A stretch of DNA of 30,106 bases. Source: CAZFQG01 sp964520785 (GTDB lineage: Bacteria; Planctomycetota; Planctomycetia; Pirellulales; Thermoguttaceae). A model generated the notes under the pieces. It did no database searches and was not told the origin of the DNA. It saw only the letters and a list, made by a program, of their open reading frames with translations. The position numbers were made by a program, and so were the translations under genes. Positions within the stretch are counted from its first letter, which is position 1. Each line of letters starts with the position of its first letter. Shown piece after piece: positions 1 through 8,063 of this stretch. Where the stretch lies: contig CAZFQG010000064.1 in assembly GCA_964520785.1 (NCBI GenBank), positions 1 to 30,106 on the forward strand, given 5' to 3'.

Positions 1-50
1 TGCGCGGAAGAGGTTAGGGATGCGCAAGTGCCATTCGACTCCCGACCCCT

Positions 51-96
51 TTAAGCGTCTTAAGCGTCTTAAGCGCCTTTAAGCGTCTTAAGCGGC
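51..96. repeat. Short tandem repeat, 9-bp unit TTAAGCGTC
   Basis: Five head-to-tail copies of a 9-mer are visible: TTAAGCGTC, TTAAGCGTC, TTAAGCGCC, then one extra T, TTAAGCGTC and TTAAGCGGC. The array lies in a stretch without a recognisable gene, so it is more likely a slippage-type repeat than part of a protein. Confidence 0.8.
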
Positions 97-610
97 AGCG
101 CGACCGGCGGCGCGGTGAGGAGGAAGACGCGACTCCGCGGGAGGACGACACGGAAACGCCCGGTTCGCGATCGCTGTGATTGCCGCGTACACGCCTTGAC
201 ACTCGCGACAAAATGGCCAAAACAGAAGTAACGGACGGACCTTGAGCCATGGCGTCAACTAAACGCAAATCCGGTTTCACTATCTCCCCCGATGGGCGGC
301 GGCTGGCTCCTCCTCTCCCTCTTCTACGGGTGGACCGCCCTCGCCGCCACCGTCCTCGACCTCGTAGAAATTGGTCTGTCAGAGTGCATGACGGCAGAAG
401 TCATCCACCTCAACAGTGAATCCCACGGCAACTTCATGAAGAAGGTGGGGGTTTCGCTGGAGCTGGTGGTTTGGAAGTTCCCGACGCTGCGTACCAAGTA
501 GGGTCTATCCGCCGAGCGAAACCAGTGCGAACACCGGCGCGGAGTATCTCCGGGGTGGCCAGCGCGTCGGCCAAGGAGACGTGAAGGGACATCCGATTGC
601 GGCGGCCCGG

Positions 611-639
611 CGGACGGCCGGAAAGTGGGTCGCCGTCCG
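611..639 (-). terminator. Hairpin downstream of the HAD gene
   Basis: Perfect 8-bp inverted repeat CGGACGGC / GCCGTCCG with a 13-base loop, 44 bases beyond the stop of the leftward HAD phosphatase gene. There is no T run after it, so it is not a classical intrinsic terminator; it could be a weak terminator or a 3'-end stabiliser. Confidence 0.3.
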
Positions 640-683
640 TGGGTGGTACGCGGAGAGGGTCTTTCGCCGGTTCTGGTGCCTCC

Positions 684-1532
684 CTACAGTATCCGCGAGA
701 TCACCCACGCCAGTCCGTCTTCGTCGTGGGTGGGTGCGACGAGGTCGGCGCACGTCTTGACGGAGTCGACCGCGTTGCCCATCGCGACGCCCAGGCCCGC
801 GCCGGTGAGCATCGAAATATCGTTGATGTCGTCGCCGACGCAGCAGACCTCCTCTTCGCCGATGCCCCATTCCCTCACCAGATGCTGAATCGCCGACCAC
901 TTCGTTGCGCCACAGGAGGCGAACTCGCAGATGAATCCAACGTAGTGCGGACTGCGGATGACATGGGTGGCCAGGCTCTCGGGAAGGGCCTCCTTCAGGG
1001 CGCGGTCCACGACCGCCATCTCGTCGAACGTCCCCATCGTCAAGCCGGCATGGACTCCTCCCGGCGGCGACGCGTAGAAATCCTCCCGGACCTCGCCGTA
1101 GGGCGCGTTCTTGAGCAGGAACTCACGCATCTGTTCGTTGGGACCGTGCGGATCGGGGTGGAAGAAGTCGATCCCGCGTGCGTACGTATCGCAGTTGACG
1201 ATGGGGTGGAACCCGTGGTCGCGGAGAATCTGGATGATCATCCCGACTTCCGCGTCGGAAAGCCGCAATTCGAGGAGCGTGTCGTGAGAGACCGGATTTT
1301 TCACCAGGGCTCCGCTGGCGGTAACGAGAGAGATCGGCAGCCCCTCGAACGGCTCGACCGCCTCCAGCGCGCGGCGGTAGCGGCGGCCCGTGGCAACGAT
1401 AATCCGCATCCCCACGTCGTGTGCCGCGCGGATCGCCTCGCGGACGGCGGGGGTAACCTCATCGTTGCTGTTGAATAGCGTCCCATCGACGTCGACCGCC
1501 AAGACGCGGTATCTCGTTGCGCATTCACTCAT
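684..1532 (-). CDS. Cof-type HAD-IIB family hydrolase (phosphatase)
   Basis: A haloacid-dehalogenase-superfamily phosphatase of 282 residues, the usual size for the Cof/YidA-like IIB group. These are cytosolic enzymes acting on sugar phosphates or nucleotide-like phosphates; the substrate cannot be read from sequence. Visible motifs are the N-terminal DVDGTLF nucleophile motif, a T-A-S-G motif II, a Lys in GATKWSA and the C-terminal GDDINDISM acidic motif. A large cap separates motifs II and III. I chose the ATG at 1532, not the longer frame opening at 1592, because it overlaps the radical SAM stop as ATGA, the standard arrangement for translational coupling. The protein is therefore probably co-expressed with that gene. 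Confidence 0.9.
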   Translation of the reverse strand: MSECATRYRVLAVDVDGTLFNSNDEVTPAVREAIRAAHDVGMRIIVATGRRYRRALEAVEPFEGLPISLVTASGALVKNPVSHDTLLELRLSDAEVGMIIQILRDHGFHPIVNCDTYARGIDFFHPDPHGPNEQMREFLLKNAPYGEVREDFYASPPGGVHAGLTMGTFDEMAVVDRALKEALPESLATHVIRSPHYVGFICEFASCGATKWSAIQHLVREWGIGEEEVCCVGDDINDISMLTGAGLGVAMGNAVDSVKTCADLVAPTHDEDGLAWVISRIL

Positions 1533-3280
1533 ACGCTCGCGAACCTTTCCCTGAGTCTTGTGGAGCCGCCGTGAATCTGCACGAATTCCCACGGCAGGGG
1601 TTTGCCTAAAGGATACTCCGAGTGAATCACGCGATCAATATCGATCCCCAAGTCGGCGAAGGTCTTCCACCAGAGTTCCGGCCGGGCATGTTCGCTCCAC
1701 GCGTCGAAACGGGCCCCCTCGCGCCAGGCGGTCTCGATGGCCTCCGCGAACCGCCGGTCCCCGCGGCAGAAAGCGGCTTCGAGCAGGCTCGTCTCCAAAT
1801 CGTGGTATTTGATCTGGATACTCCGCAATCGTTTGTTTTTGACGAGGAAACGGTGAGCCCACCGGAAATACTCGCGAGATTGCATTGCATGCCACTGAAA
1901 CGGAGTATGGGGTTTCGGCACGAAATTCGAGACGTTCGCCGTTACTTCGGCGAACCGCCCGAACGTCTCCTTTCCCAACCGCGAGACGGTTTCGCTGAGC
2001 GTGACGATTCCACGGAGGTCCTCTTCGGTCTCGTCCGGAAAGCCGCACATGAAGTAGAGCTTGACCCGGCGAAACCCCTTTTCGAAGGCGTTCCGGCAAC
2101 CGGCCAGAAGGTCCTCGTCCTTAATCGGCTTTCCGATCCACCGCCGCATTTCCTCCGAGGCGGCCTCCGGCGCGAGGGTCAGGCCCGAATGGCGCTGCGT
2201 TCCCAGCAGGTCCGTGAGCGTCCGCCACTGCTTGTTGACCCGAAGGCTGGGGACGGAAAGACTCACGTGGCACGCGGCGAGCCGCTCGTTCAGTCGCCGC
2301 AGGAGCGATTCGAAGTCCGGGTAATCACTTGAGGAGAGGGACAAGAGCGACAACTCGTTATGACCGGTCGCGTGGTACATCGCCTCGGCCGCGTCGACGA
2401 TCGACTCGATCGACCGCCACCGGACGGGCCGCTTGATCGACGTGCTCTGGCAGAACCGGCACGCCCCGGGGCACCCCCGCATGATCTCGATCGCCATTCG
2501 ATCGTGTACCGTTTCGACGAACGGGACGATCGGCTTCAGCGGGATCGGCGCCGCATCGAGGTCTTCGACCACCGACGGATGGATCTCGCCCGGAACGCCC
2601 TCGCGCAGCGGTCGCGGCGGGCCGGGACGGCCATCCACCACGGTCGGCTCGTAGAATCGGGGCACGTAAACGCGGTCCGTCTTGGAGGCGATCTCCGCCA
2701 GGGCCTCCTCGCGCGAACCGGCCGCCCCCCTCGCATCGAGCCACCAGTCGCACAGCGCCGGGAGAATTTCCTCCCCGTCTCCGGGAAGAAATACGTCGAT
2801 GAACCGCGCCCACGGCTCGGGGTTCATCGCGCACGGTCCTCCGGCGATGACCAGGGGATCCGAAAGGGCCCTGTTACCGGCGTCGAGGGGAATTCCGCCC
2901 AGGTCGAGAATCGTGAGGATGTTCGTCGCGCACAATTCGTACTGCAGCGTGAAGCCCAGAACGTCGAACTCGCGAAGCGGGCTGTAGGTTTCCAGACTGA
3001 AGAGCGGATAACCGTGCTCGTGAAGCAGCCCCTCCAGATCGGTCCCCGGCGCGAAAACCCGTTCGCACGCCCAATCCGCGGGAGAATTCATCACGTGGTA
3101 AAGGACCTGCAACCCATAGTGGCTCATTCCGATTGTGTATTTGTCTGGAAACGCCAGGCAAATCCGCCCCCGGACCGTGCCGGGGTCCTTGCGGATGGAG
3201 TTCCATTCCCCGCCGATGTACTGTCCCGGCGTCTGCACTCGCGGCAATATCCGGTTGATGATGGTTTCGCGAAACGACAC
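1529..3280 (-). CDS. B12-binding domain radical SAM protein (TIGR03960-like)
   Basis: A 583-residue radical SAM enzyme. The N-terminal part (about 1-200) resembles the cobalamin-binding-like domain of the TIGR03960 group, opening with RILPRVQTPGQYIGGEWNS. The radical SAM core follows, with the cluster motif CPGACRFC at about 270-277. TIGR03960 proteins have no settled substrate. The start is a GTG at 3280, which matches where the family begins and has AAAGGA upstream. A second possible GTG at 3358 would overlap the previous gene's stop (GTGA) and add 26 unconserved residues, so I prefer 3280. The upstream gene encodes a glutaminyl cyclase; the downstream HAD gene overlaps by 4 bases. The DUF2344 and RNase G genes that often sit next to this family are not here. 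Confidence 0.88.
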   Translation of the reverse strand: MSFRETIINRILPRVQTPGQYIGGEWNSIRKDPGTVRGRICLAFPDKYTIGMSHYGLQVLYHVMNSPADWACERVFAPGTDLEGLLHEHGYPLFSLETYSPLREFDVLGFTLQYELCATNILTILDLGGIPLDAGNRALSDPLVIAGGPCAMNPEPWARFIDVFLPGDGEEILPALCDWWLDARGAAGSREEALAEIASKTDRVYVPRFYEPTVVDGRPGPPRPLREGVPGEIHPSVVEDLDAAPIPLKPIVPFVETVHDRMAIEIMRGCPGACRFCQSTSIKRPVRWRSIESIVDAAEAMYHATGHNELSLLSLSSSDYPDFESLLRRLNERLAACHVSLSVPSLRVNKQWRTLTDLLGTQRHSGLTLAPEAASEEMRRWIGKPIKDEDLLAGCRNAFEKGFRRVKLYFMCGFPDETEEDLRGIVTLSETVSRLGKETFGRFAEVTANVSNFVPKPHTPFQWHAMQSREYFRWAHRFLVKNKRLRSIQIKYHDLETSLLEAAFCRGDRRFAEAIETAWREGARFDAWSEHARPELWWKTFADLGIDIDRVIHSEYPLGKPLPWEFVQIHGGSTRLRERFASV

Positions 3281-3354
3281 GGGCTGGGGGGTCCTTTCAG
3301 GATGGGGATCGATTACGTGCTCCGGGTCGTTTTCAGGCGCGGCGGAACACGGGA

Positions 3355-4152
3355 TCACTTCCTCACGAGGCGGATGTGAAACAATCTCGGCCAGAGTTTT
3401 CCGGTCACGAACAGCCGCTTCCCCTCCGGATCGTAGGCGATGCCGTTGAGGACCGCGTCCGGGTTGAACCGGGTCGAGGCGGGGCGCAACCCGGACAGGT
3501 CGATCCACGCCGAGACTTCTCCGGTTTCGGCGGAGATGATCGCGATGTAGTTCGTCTGGTAAACATTCGCGAATATCCGGCCGTCGATGTATTCCAGTTC
3601 GTTCAGTTGGTCCACGCGACGCCGGCCGTCGCGAACGTTCAGCGTCTTGACGACCTCGAAGGTCTCCGGGCTGAGAAACCGCAAGGTGCTGGACCCGTCG
3701 CTCATGATCAGATGGGTCCCATCGGTGGTCAGCCCCCACCCTTCTCCTTCCAAGCGGAATTTGCCCCGACACTCGAGCGTCTTCAAATCGAAGACGAGTC
3801 CGACCCGATTCTTCCAAGTCAACTGGTACAGTTGGTCGCCGAGGATCGCGATCCCCTCGCCAAATATCTCGTCCGCGAGACGGACCTCTTGGAGGACCTT
3901 GCCGGTCTTCAGTTCGACCTTGCGTAGAGAAGATTTTCCGAAGAGCCCCGTTCCCTCGTAGAGGACCCCGTCGTGGTAGACCAACCCCTGACAAAAGGCG
4001 TCCGTGCGGTGCGGAAATGCCTCGACGACCCGATACGACCAAACCGGCGCCTCCGCCATTCCCGACTCCGCGCACCCCCAAAAGACGGATATGCCGAAAA
4101 ACACGAACCCCACGACCGCGCCCAGCCGCGAGCCCATCGTGCTCTCACTCAT
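3355..4152 (-). CDS. Exported glutaminyl-peptide cyclotransferase (plant/bacterial type)
   Basis: A beta-propeller glutamine cyclotransferase (PF05096 family) that converts N-terminal Gln of peptides to pyroglutamate. Family landmarks are present in order: DAFCQGL, YEGTGLFGKSSLRKVEL, FGEGI...YQLTWK, EGWGLTTDG, MSDGSSTL, QLNELEYIDGRIFANVYQTN and FNPDAVLNGIAYDP. A hydrophobic segment near the N terminus (AVVGFVFFGISVFWG) followed by AEA indicates Sec export to the periplasm. The start is uncertain: ATG at 4152 has GGGAA almost touching it, ATG at 4137 also gives a good signal peptide, and a GTG at 4170 is possible. It lies between dapB and the radical SAM gene with short gaps (72 and 74 bases), so it is probably one transcript. 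No functional link to lysine synthesis is evident. Confidence 0.88.
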   Translation of the reverse strand: MSESTMGSRLGAVVGFVFFGISVFWGCAESGMAEAPVWSYRVVEAFPHRTDAFCQGLVYHDGVLYEGTGLFGKSSLRKVELKTGKVLQEVRLADEIFGEGIAILGDQLYQLTWKNRVGLVFDLKTLECRGKFRLEGEGWGLTTDGTHLIMSDGSSTLRFLSPETFEVVKTLNVRDGRRRVDQLNELEYIDGRIFANVYQTNYIAIISAETGEVSAWIDLSGLRPASTRFNPDAVLNGIAYDPEGKRLFVTGKLWPRLFHIRLVRK

Positions 4153-4177
4153 TTCCCATGACCAACTCACCGGTCAC

Positions 4178-4218
4178 TTATGCCTTTTTCCTTATGCCTA
4201 TTGCCTATCCTATTGCCT
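4178..4218. repeat. Short imperfect repeats after dapB
   Basis: TTATGCCT occurs twice (4178-4185 and 4192-4199) and CCTATTGCCT occurs twice (4197-4206 and 4209-4218), just beyond the dapB stop on the leftward strand. It is a low-complexity intergenic repeat with no evident function. Confidence 0.6.
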
Positions 4219-4224
4219 GTACCG

Positions 4225-5019
4225 TCACTCCAACCCCAGTACGTCCGCCATCGAATACAGTCCCGCCGGCCGCCCGGCCAAATAGCGGGCCGCCGCGAAC
4301 GCGCCGCAGGCGTAGCAATCGCGGTTGCTGGCGCGGACGGTCAGTTCGACCGTTTCCCCGAGCATCCCGAAGACGATCGTGTGTTGTCCCGCGTCGTCTC
4401 CAACACGGATCGCGTGATAGCCGATCTCGTCGTGTGGGCGCGCCCCGCAACGCCCCTCTCGGCCGTGTCGGTGCTGGGCCTGGCCCATTTCGGCGGCGAT
4501 GATTTCGCCGAACTTGAGGGCGGTTCCACTGGGAGAATCCTCCTTGAACCGGTGGTGCCGTTCGAGAATCTCGACGTCGGCGTCCTGATCGACGAGCGCC
4601 TTGGCCGCCATCTGGGCGAGTTTCATCGTCAGGTTCACCGCCAGGCTCATGTTTGGCGCCCAAAGCAGGGGTATCTTCTTTGCCGCTTCGCCGACCATCG
4701 CCACCTGCTCGGCACTTAACCCAGTCGTCGCCAGGACCAGCGGCAACTCGTTCGCCAGGCACGTCTTCACGGCCGCTTCGGCTCCGGAAGGGAGGGAGAA
4801 GTCGATCATGACGTCCGCGTCGACCTCTAGCCCAACGGTTATCGGCAGGTCGATATCTCCCACTCCGGCGAGCGTACCGGCGTCCTCCCCCAGGTGGGCG
4901 CAGCCCTCCCACTCGACCGCCGCGACGATCTTCAATTCCGGATCGGCCGTCCCCAACGCCACCAGCCGCCTTCCCATCCGCCCGGCTGCGCCGTTAATGG
5001 CCAGTCGAAGTTGACTCAT
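4225..5019 (-). CDS. dapB: 4-hydroxy-tetrahydrodipicolinate reductase
   Basis: Reduces 4-hydroxy-tetrahydrodipicolinate to tetrahydrodipicolinate with NAD(P)H in the diaminopimelate/lysine pathway; cytosolic, normally a tetramer. The 264 residues match family length. Motifs seen: nucleotide-binding NGAAGRMG at 9-16, ATTG at 97-100, APNMSLAVN at 121-129, catalytic ERHHRFKEDSPSGTA (His155, His156, Lys159, SGT 164-166), and the C-terminal IGYHAIRVGD...GQHTIVFG stretch. The ATG at 5019 is the only sensible start, although the bases before it make a poor ribosome binding site. It is the first gene of a leftward run with the glutaminyl cyclase, radical SAM and HAD genes. A sigma-70-like promoter is visible 100 bases upstream. 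No other lysine gene is in the window. Confidence 0.95.
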   Translation of the reverse strand: MSQLRLAINGAAGRMGRRLVALGTADPELKIVAAVEWEGCAHLGEDAGTLAGVGDIDLPITVGLEVDADVMIDFSLPSGAEAAVKTCLANELPLVLATTGLSAEQVAMVGEAAKKIPLLWAPNMSLAVNLTMKLAQMAAKALVDQDADVEILERHHRFKEDSPSGTALKFGEIIAAEMGQAQHRHGREGRCGARPHDEIGYHAIRVGDDAGQHTIVFGMLGETVELTVRASNRDCYACGAFAAARYLAGRPAGLYSMADVLGLE

Positions 5020-5116
5020 ATAGGTTTCTCAGTATTCGTAGGAATTCTGCTTGACGAACCCGTGTGCCATCACCCCCGGTTTGGTGCCAGAAAGGGCCTC
5101 ATCCCCAACTGGTATC

Positions 5117-5145
5117 ATCCTACGGCTCCTGAGCCAATCCGTCAA
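5117..5145 (-). promoter_or_regulatory. Sigma-70-type promoter for dapB and downstream genes
   Basis: On the leftward strand TTGACG (-35, 5 of 6), a 17-base spacer and TAGGAT (-10, 4 of 6) predict a start near 5110, about 90 bases ahead of dapB. The spacer contains the dyad GGCTC-AG-GAGCC (5124-5135), a possible repressor site placed between the two elements. Confidence 0.6.
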
Positions 5146-5176
5146 TGGCAGGGGTAGGCCGCCTAACAGGTTGCCG

Positions 5177-6568
5177 CTAACATACCCCTCGAGTCTTGGT
5201 TCCACTTCCACGGTCGGCGGCCGAGCGGGTTTCCAGGGCGCTGATGGCGCGGCGGAGGTCCTCCAGGAGCATTTCGCACATATCGAAACTGAATCCTTCG
5301 CGGACGACCACCCGCACAACGGCGATGTTTTCCGCGTTGGGGGCCATTGTGTACGCCGGGACGATCCACCCCCTTTCGCGGAGCCGGCTCGACAAGTCGA
5401 ACACGGTGAATGAGCCCGTTTCCTTCAGTGCGAACGCCACGACCGGGAGGTGCCCCGGTTGACTAAGCAACATGAATCGGTCCATCGCCAAGAGAGAATC
5501 CGCCAGGTGCTTTGCCGTCGCCTGCAAGTTTGCCATGATCCGCGCGTACCCCTCGAAGCCCAGGCTCAGAAAGTTGTAGTACTGCGCAATGATCTGACCG
5601 GCCCCTTTGGAAAAACTCAAGTTGAAGGTCGGTTGGTCTCCCCCCAGGTAGTTTACATGGAAGACCAGTTCCTCCGGCAGATCCGCCTGGTCGCGCCAAA
5701 TCACCCACCCGACGCCCGGATAGACCAGCCCGTACTTATAACCGGAAACGTTGATCGACTTGACCCAGGGGAGCCGGAAATCCCACCGCGGCGCCGGCGA
5801 GCAGAACGGGGCGACGAAGCCCCCGCTGGCGGCGTCGACGTGGAGAGGGACGTTCCAGCCGGTTCTCGCGTTGAGCGCCTCGAGCGCGTCGTTAAGCGGT
5901 TCGATCGGCTCGTACTCGCCGGTGTAGGTGCTCCCCAGGATTCCGACGACGCCGATGGTGTTCTCGTCGACCAGTTCCATCGCCTCGTCGACGCCGATGA
6001 CGAAGCGGTCTTGCGTCAGGGGGACGTACCGAGGCTCCACCTCGAAATACCTCGCGAACTTCTCCCAGCAGACCTGGACGTTGTGCCCCATCACGAGGTT
6101 CGGTGCGTCGGCCGGCCTATCCTCCGCGCGCCGCCGCTTCCGCCAGTTCCACTTCAGCGTCAGCCCGGCCAGGTGAATCGCCTCGGACGAGCCGACCGTT
6201 CCGGTGCCGATCGCTCGCTCGTCCTCCGGCGCGTGGTACAGATGGGCCAGCATGTTGACGCACCGCGTCTGCAATTCGGTGGTCTGGGGATACTCGTCCT
6301 GGTCGATTTAGTTCTTGTCGAGCGTCCGACAGATCAGTTTCGTCGCCTCCGGCTCCATCCAGGTGGTGACGAAAGATGCCAGATTGAGGGCCGGATTCCC
6401 GTCCAGGTTCAGCTCATCGTGGATGATCTGATAGGCCGCGCTGCCCGGCATGGAGTATTCCGGAAACTCATATTTCGGCACCGGATCGGCAAAATACCGC
6501 GAGCCGTACGTCGGCGTGTGATGCCGGCGTCCTCCGGCCTTTTCCGCGCTCACTCTCTTAGACAACAT
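5177..6568 (-). pseudogene. gad: Glutamate decarboxylase interrupted by one in-frame TAA
   Basis: A PLP-dependent glutamate decarboxylase (glutamate to GABA plus CO2; acid resistance or GABA metabolism). The full frame of 464 codons matches family length. It starts at the ATG at 6568, which has GGAGGGA upstream, and includes HVDAASGGFVAPF and the PLP lysine in SGYKYGL (about residue 278). Codon 87 (6308-6310) is TAA, and the reading frame continues unbroken on both sides: LDKN, stop, IDQDEYPQTTEL. Plant-type relatives have KNYVDMDEYP here, so a Tyr codon (TAC/TAT) to TAA by one base change is the simplest explanation. Everything after the stop still looks under selection, so the loss is recent, or the base is a sequencing error, or the stop is read through. 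A product restarted after the stop would lack the N-terminal part. The gene lies upstream of dapB on the same strand. Confidence 0.85.
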
Positions 6569-6631
6569 CTCTAAGTCCCTCCATTTCCCTAATTTGCCAT
6601 CGACCGACCTCCGACCACCACCCACCAGCCA

Positions 6632-6655
6632 CCCCGCTCCCTAAACCCTAAACCC
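6632..6655 (-). promoter_or_regulatory. G-quadruplex motif with telomere-like repeat upstream of gad
   Basis: On the leftward strand the sequence reads GGG-TTTA-GGG-TTTA-GGG-AGC-GGGG: four G tracts with loops of 4, 4 and 3 bases. It lies 64-87 bases upstream of the decarboxylase ATG and so within its promoter or leader. Folding and any effect are inferred only. Confidence 0.5.
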
Positions 6656-6814
6656 GTCTCGAACCTCCAAACCCTGTCGGCGAGCGTCTTTTTCCGCAAA
6701 CGGCTTAAAGCATTTTGGTTGTCCGGACGATAACGTCTTTGTGGATTTTACCGATTAGGTAAGAACAACGCATTTGGTTGCTCCCAAGCCGGCTACGGAT
6801 ACGCCGTTGCGGGG

Positions 6815-6832
6815 GGTTCCTAGGCTGGAACC
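6815..6832 (+). promoter_or_regulatory. Hairpin in the leader of the small lipoprotein gene
   Basis: Perfect 6-bp stem GGTTCC / GGAACC with loop TAGGCT, about 40 bases ahead of the lipoprotein start. No convincing -35/-10 pair was found upstream. The stem may belong to the mRNA leader. Confidence 0.35.
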
Positions 6833-6872
6833 ATCCCCTTGCTTCCGGTTCAGAGCGTGATGGAGGTCTCGG

Positions 6873-7103
6873 ATGAGATTGTGGAAGGAATTTGCCAGTC
6901 CGGTTTATTGTCTGCTCCTTGGCGTCGCGATGCTTGGCGTACTGGGACTCACAGGGTGCCAAAGCTGCCCGAATGGGCAAACGCTGCCCAGTCCCTGGTA
7001 CATGACCGACGACATCCAGTACTTCCCGCCCGGTTTGGAGCAACCGCTGCCCAACGAAACGGCTCACATGAAGGCGCAGGCCGCCGAAGCGGCGCTGCGT
7101 TAG
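6873..7103 (+). CDS. Small Cys-rich lipoprotein, function unknown
   Basis: A 76-residue protein with a charged start (MRLWKEF), one hydrophobic stretch (YCLLLGVAMLGVLGL) and a lipobox LTGC at 27-30, so it should be lipidated at Cys30 and anchored in a membrane. The mature part is short, Pro-rich and without a domain I recognise (TLPSPWYMTDDIQYFPPG). Very small lipoproteins of this kind are common in planctomycetes. GGAGG 6 bases before the ATG supports the start. A double hairpin follows the stop directly, so the gene is probably monocistronic. Confidence 0.75.
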   Translation: MRLWKEFASPVYCLLLGVAMLGVLGLTGCQSCPNGQTLPSPWYMTDDIQYFPPGLEQPLPNETAHMKAQAAEAALR

Positions 7104-7110
7104 AGTCGGT

Positions 7111-7145
7111 ACGGTTTTCGAACCGTCTCGCGCAAAAGCCGCGAG
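7111..7145 (+). terminator. Tandem hairpins directly after the lipoprotein gene
   Basis: Two perfect 6-bp stem-loops abut each other: ACGGTT-TTCG-AACCGT (7111-7126, a very stable UUCG tetraloop) and CTCGCG-CAAAAGC-CGCGAG (7127-7145). They begin 8 bases after the stop codon. There is no U tract, so this is a transcript-end or stability structure rather than a textbook intrinsic terminator. Confidence 0.55.
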
Positions 7146-7587
7146 AAGACCGCCGGTCGATCCGAAAATACCCCTTTGGAGGGTATAAGTGTAAGGTGCC
7201 GGACAGGTTTTTTGGATTCTCATCGCGGTCACACAAAGGCTGACATGCTCGTCCGACCCATGCGCCGACGGTACACGTCGAATCGTCGACACGGGGGTGC
7301 TAAACGTCGGTCGCGGAAGCCGTGGGGGCCCGGCTTGAGTGGGCGCCTTGCTTTCGTCAGCGGAGTGTGACCAACTGGGGGGACGGTGCCTTGGTCGCCG
7401 ACGTTTGGGTTCCGCGTTGTTCAAAACGGTGCGCAGCCTTCGAACGTCGGCGGCCGAGGATTTCTTGACGGCCCGCTTCCTCTGAAGAGACGCCGCCGTC
7501 ACTGGTTCTCAACGGGGCCGCGACGGCGGGGACTTCCAAGAACTCATCAAACGCCGAGAGGACGGGGTGAATTCGGGAGCAAGAGAA
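7146..7587 (+). other. Gene-less stretch rich in perfect hairpins
   Basis: About 440 bases with no believable gene. Perfect inverted repeats on the plus strand are ATACCC/GGGTAT (7168-7186), a nested CCGACG/CGTCGG (7265-7310) around GTCGA-ATCG-TCGAC (7277-7290), AAGCCG/CGGCTT (7317-7336) and CCGCCGTC/GACGGCGG (7493-7529). The stretch could be the long leader of the following GlsB-like gene or an untranslated RNA. High GC alone raises the chance of such pairings. Confidence 0.4.
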
Positions 7588-7953
7588 ATGGGACAATACG
7601 ACCTGGCCCCTCAGGCCCAGCAATGGCTTAACACCGTTCTTATATGGATCGGATTCGGTACCGTAGCCGGGGTGTTGGCGAAGCTGATCGTCCCGGGAAG
7701 CCGTCCCAAGGGAGCTATCCCGACGATCCTCGTCGGCCTTGTCGGCAGCGTGATCGGCCTTCAAACTCTTTCTCTTCTCGCTAGGCACGTCTGGCACTCC
7801 GAGGTTCCCAATCCAATCAGCCCACTCGGCCTGCTCGCCGCGGTGATCGCGTCGTTCTTCATCGTATTAGGTTGCCGCTCCGGTGGGGTTCTGTCGGAGC
7901 TCTGGGAACTCCGCAAAATGCAAAAAGCACAAAAAGGTGATGCTTCGTCGTAG
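7588..7953 (+). CDS. GlsB/YeaQ/YmgE-family (transglycosylase-associated) membrane protein
   Basis: A 121-residue integral membrane protein with three hydrophobic segments: TVLIWIGFGTVAGVLAKLIV, AIPTILVGLVGSVIGLQTL and LGLLAAVIASFFIVLGC. The G-x-x-A-G-x-L-A-K-L-I-V-P-G pattern, then Pro-x-G, then a Gly-rich second helix, is that of the GlsB/YeaQ stress-response family; the biochemical role is not known. I use the ATG at 7588 because GGGAGC lies 9-14 bases upstream; a frame opening 21 bases earlier has no such site. It stands alone, convergent with the metallophosphoesterase gene. Confidence 0.78.
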   Translation: MGQYDLAPQAQQWLNTVLIWIGFGTVAGVLAKLIVPGSRPKGAIPTILVGLVGSVIGLQTLSLLARHVWHSEVPNPISPLGLLAAVIASFFIVLGCRSGGVLSELWELRKMQKAQKGDASS

Positions 7954-8063
7954 CCCTCCATGGTTGTACAGTCGGATTTAGCGAGCCGGACGCTTGTTCG
8001 CTTCAGCCGCGTTTTAGGTTGTCAATTTCGTTGATTCTATGTTGCGGTTGAGGAAGACTGTGA

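Larger units (their letters stand above)
1..683. other. Gene-less left edge
   Basis: I see no convincing gene here. Reading frames exist on both strands but show no recognisable family, signal peptide or ribosome binding site. The stretch holds the 9-bp tandem repeat and a hairpin (611-639). It is the 3' side of the leftward HAD gene and may contain the end of that transcript. Confidence 0.5.

Noticed and set aside
292..501. Short rightward frame of 69 codons with a hydrophobic start
   Set aside because: No ribosome binding site, no family resemblance, and its start lies in GC-rich low-complexity sequence. The second half looks slightly more protein-like but is not enough to call a gene.
5029..5319. 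Leftward frame ending in GTKPGVMAHGFVKQNSYEY
   Set aside because: Most of it overlaps the decarboxylase 3' end in another frame, and the rest covers the dapB promoter and leader.
6705..7502. Long leftward reading frame of 265 codons
   Set aside because: It lies antisense to the lipoprotein gene and the hairpin stretch, is very Arg/Pro/Ser-rich, and has no recognisable motif or ribosome binding site; typical of GC-rich antisense frames.
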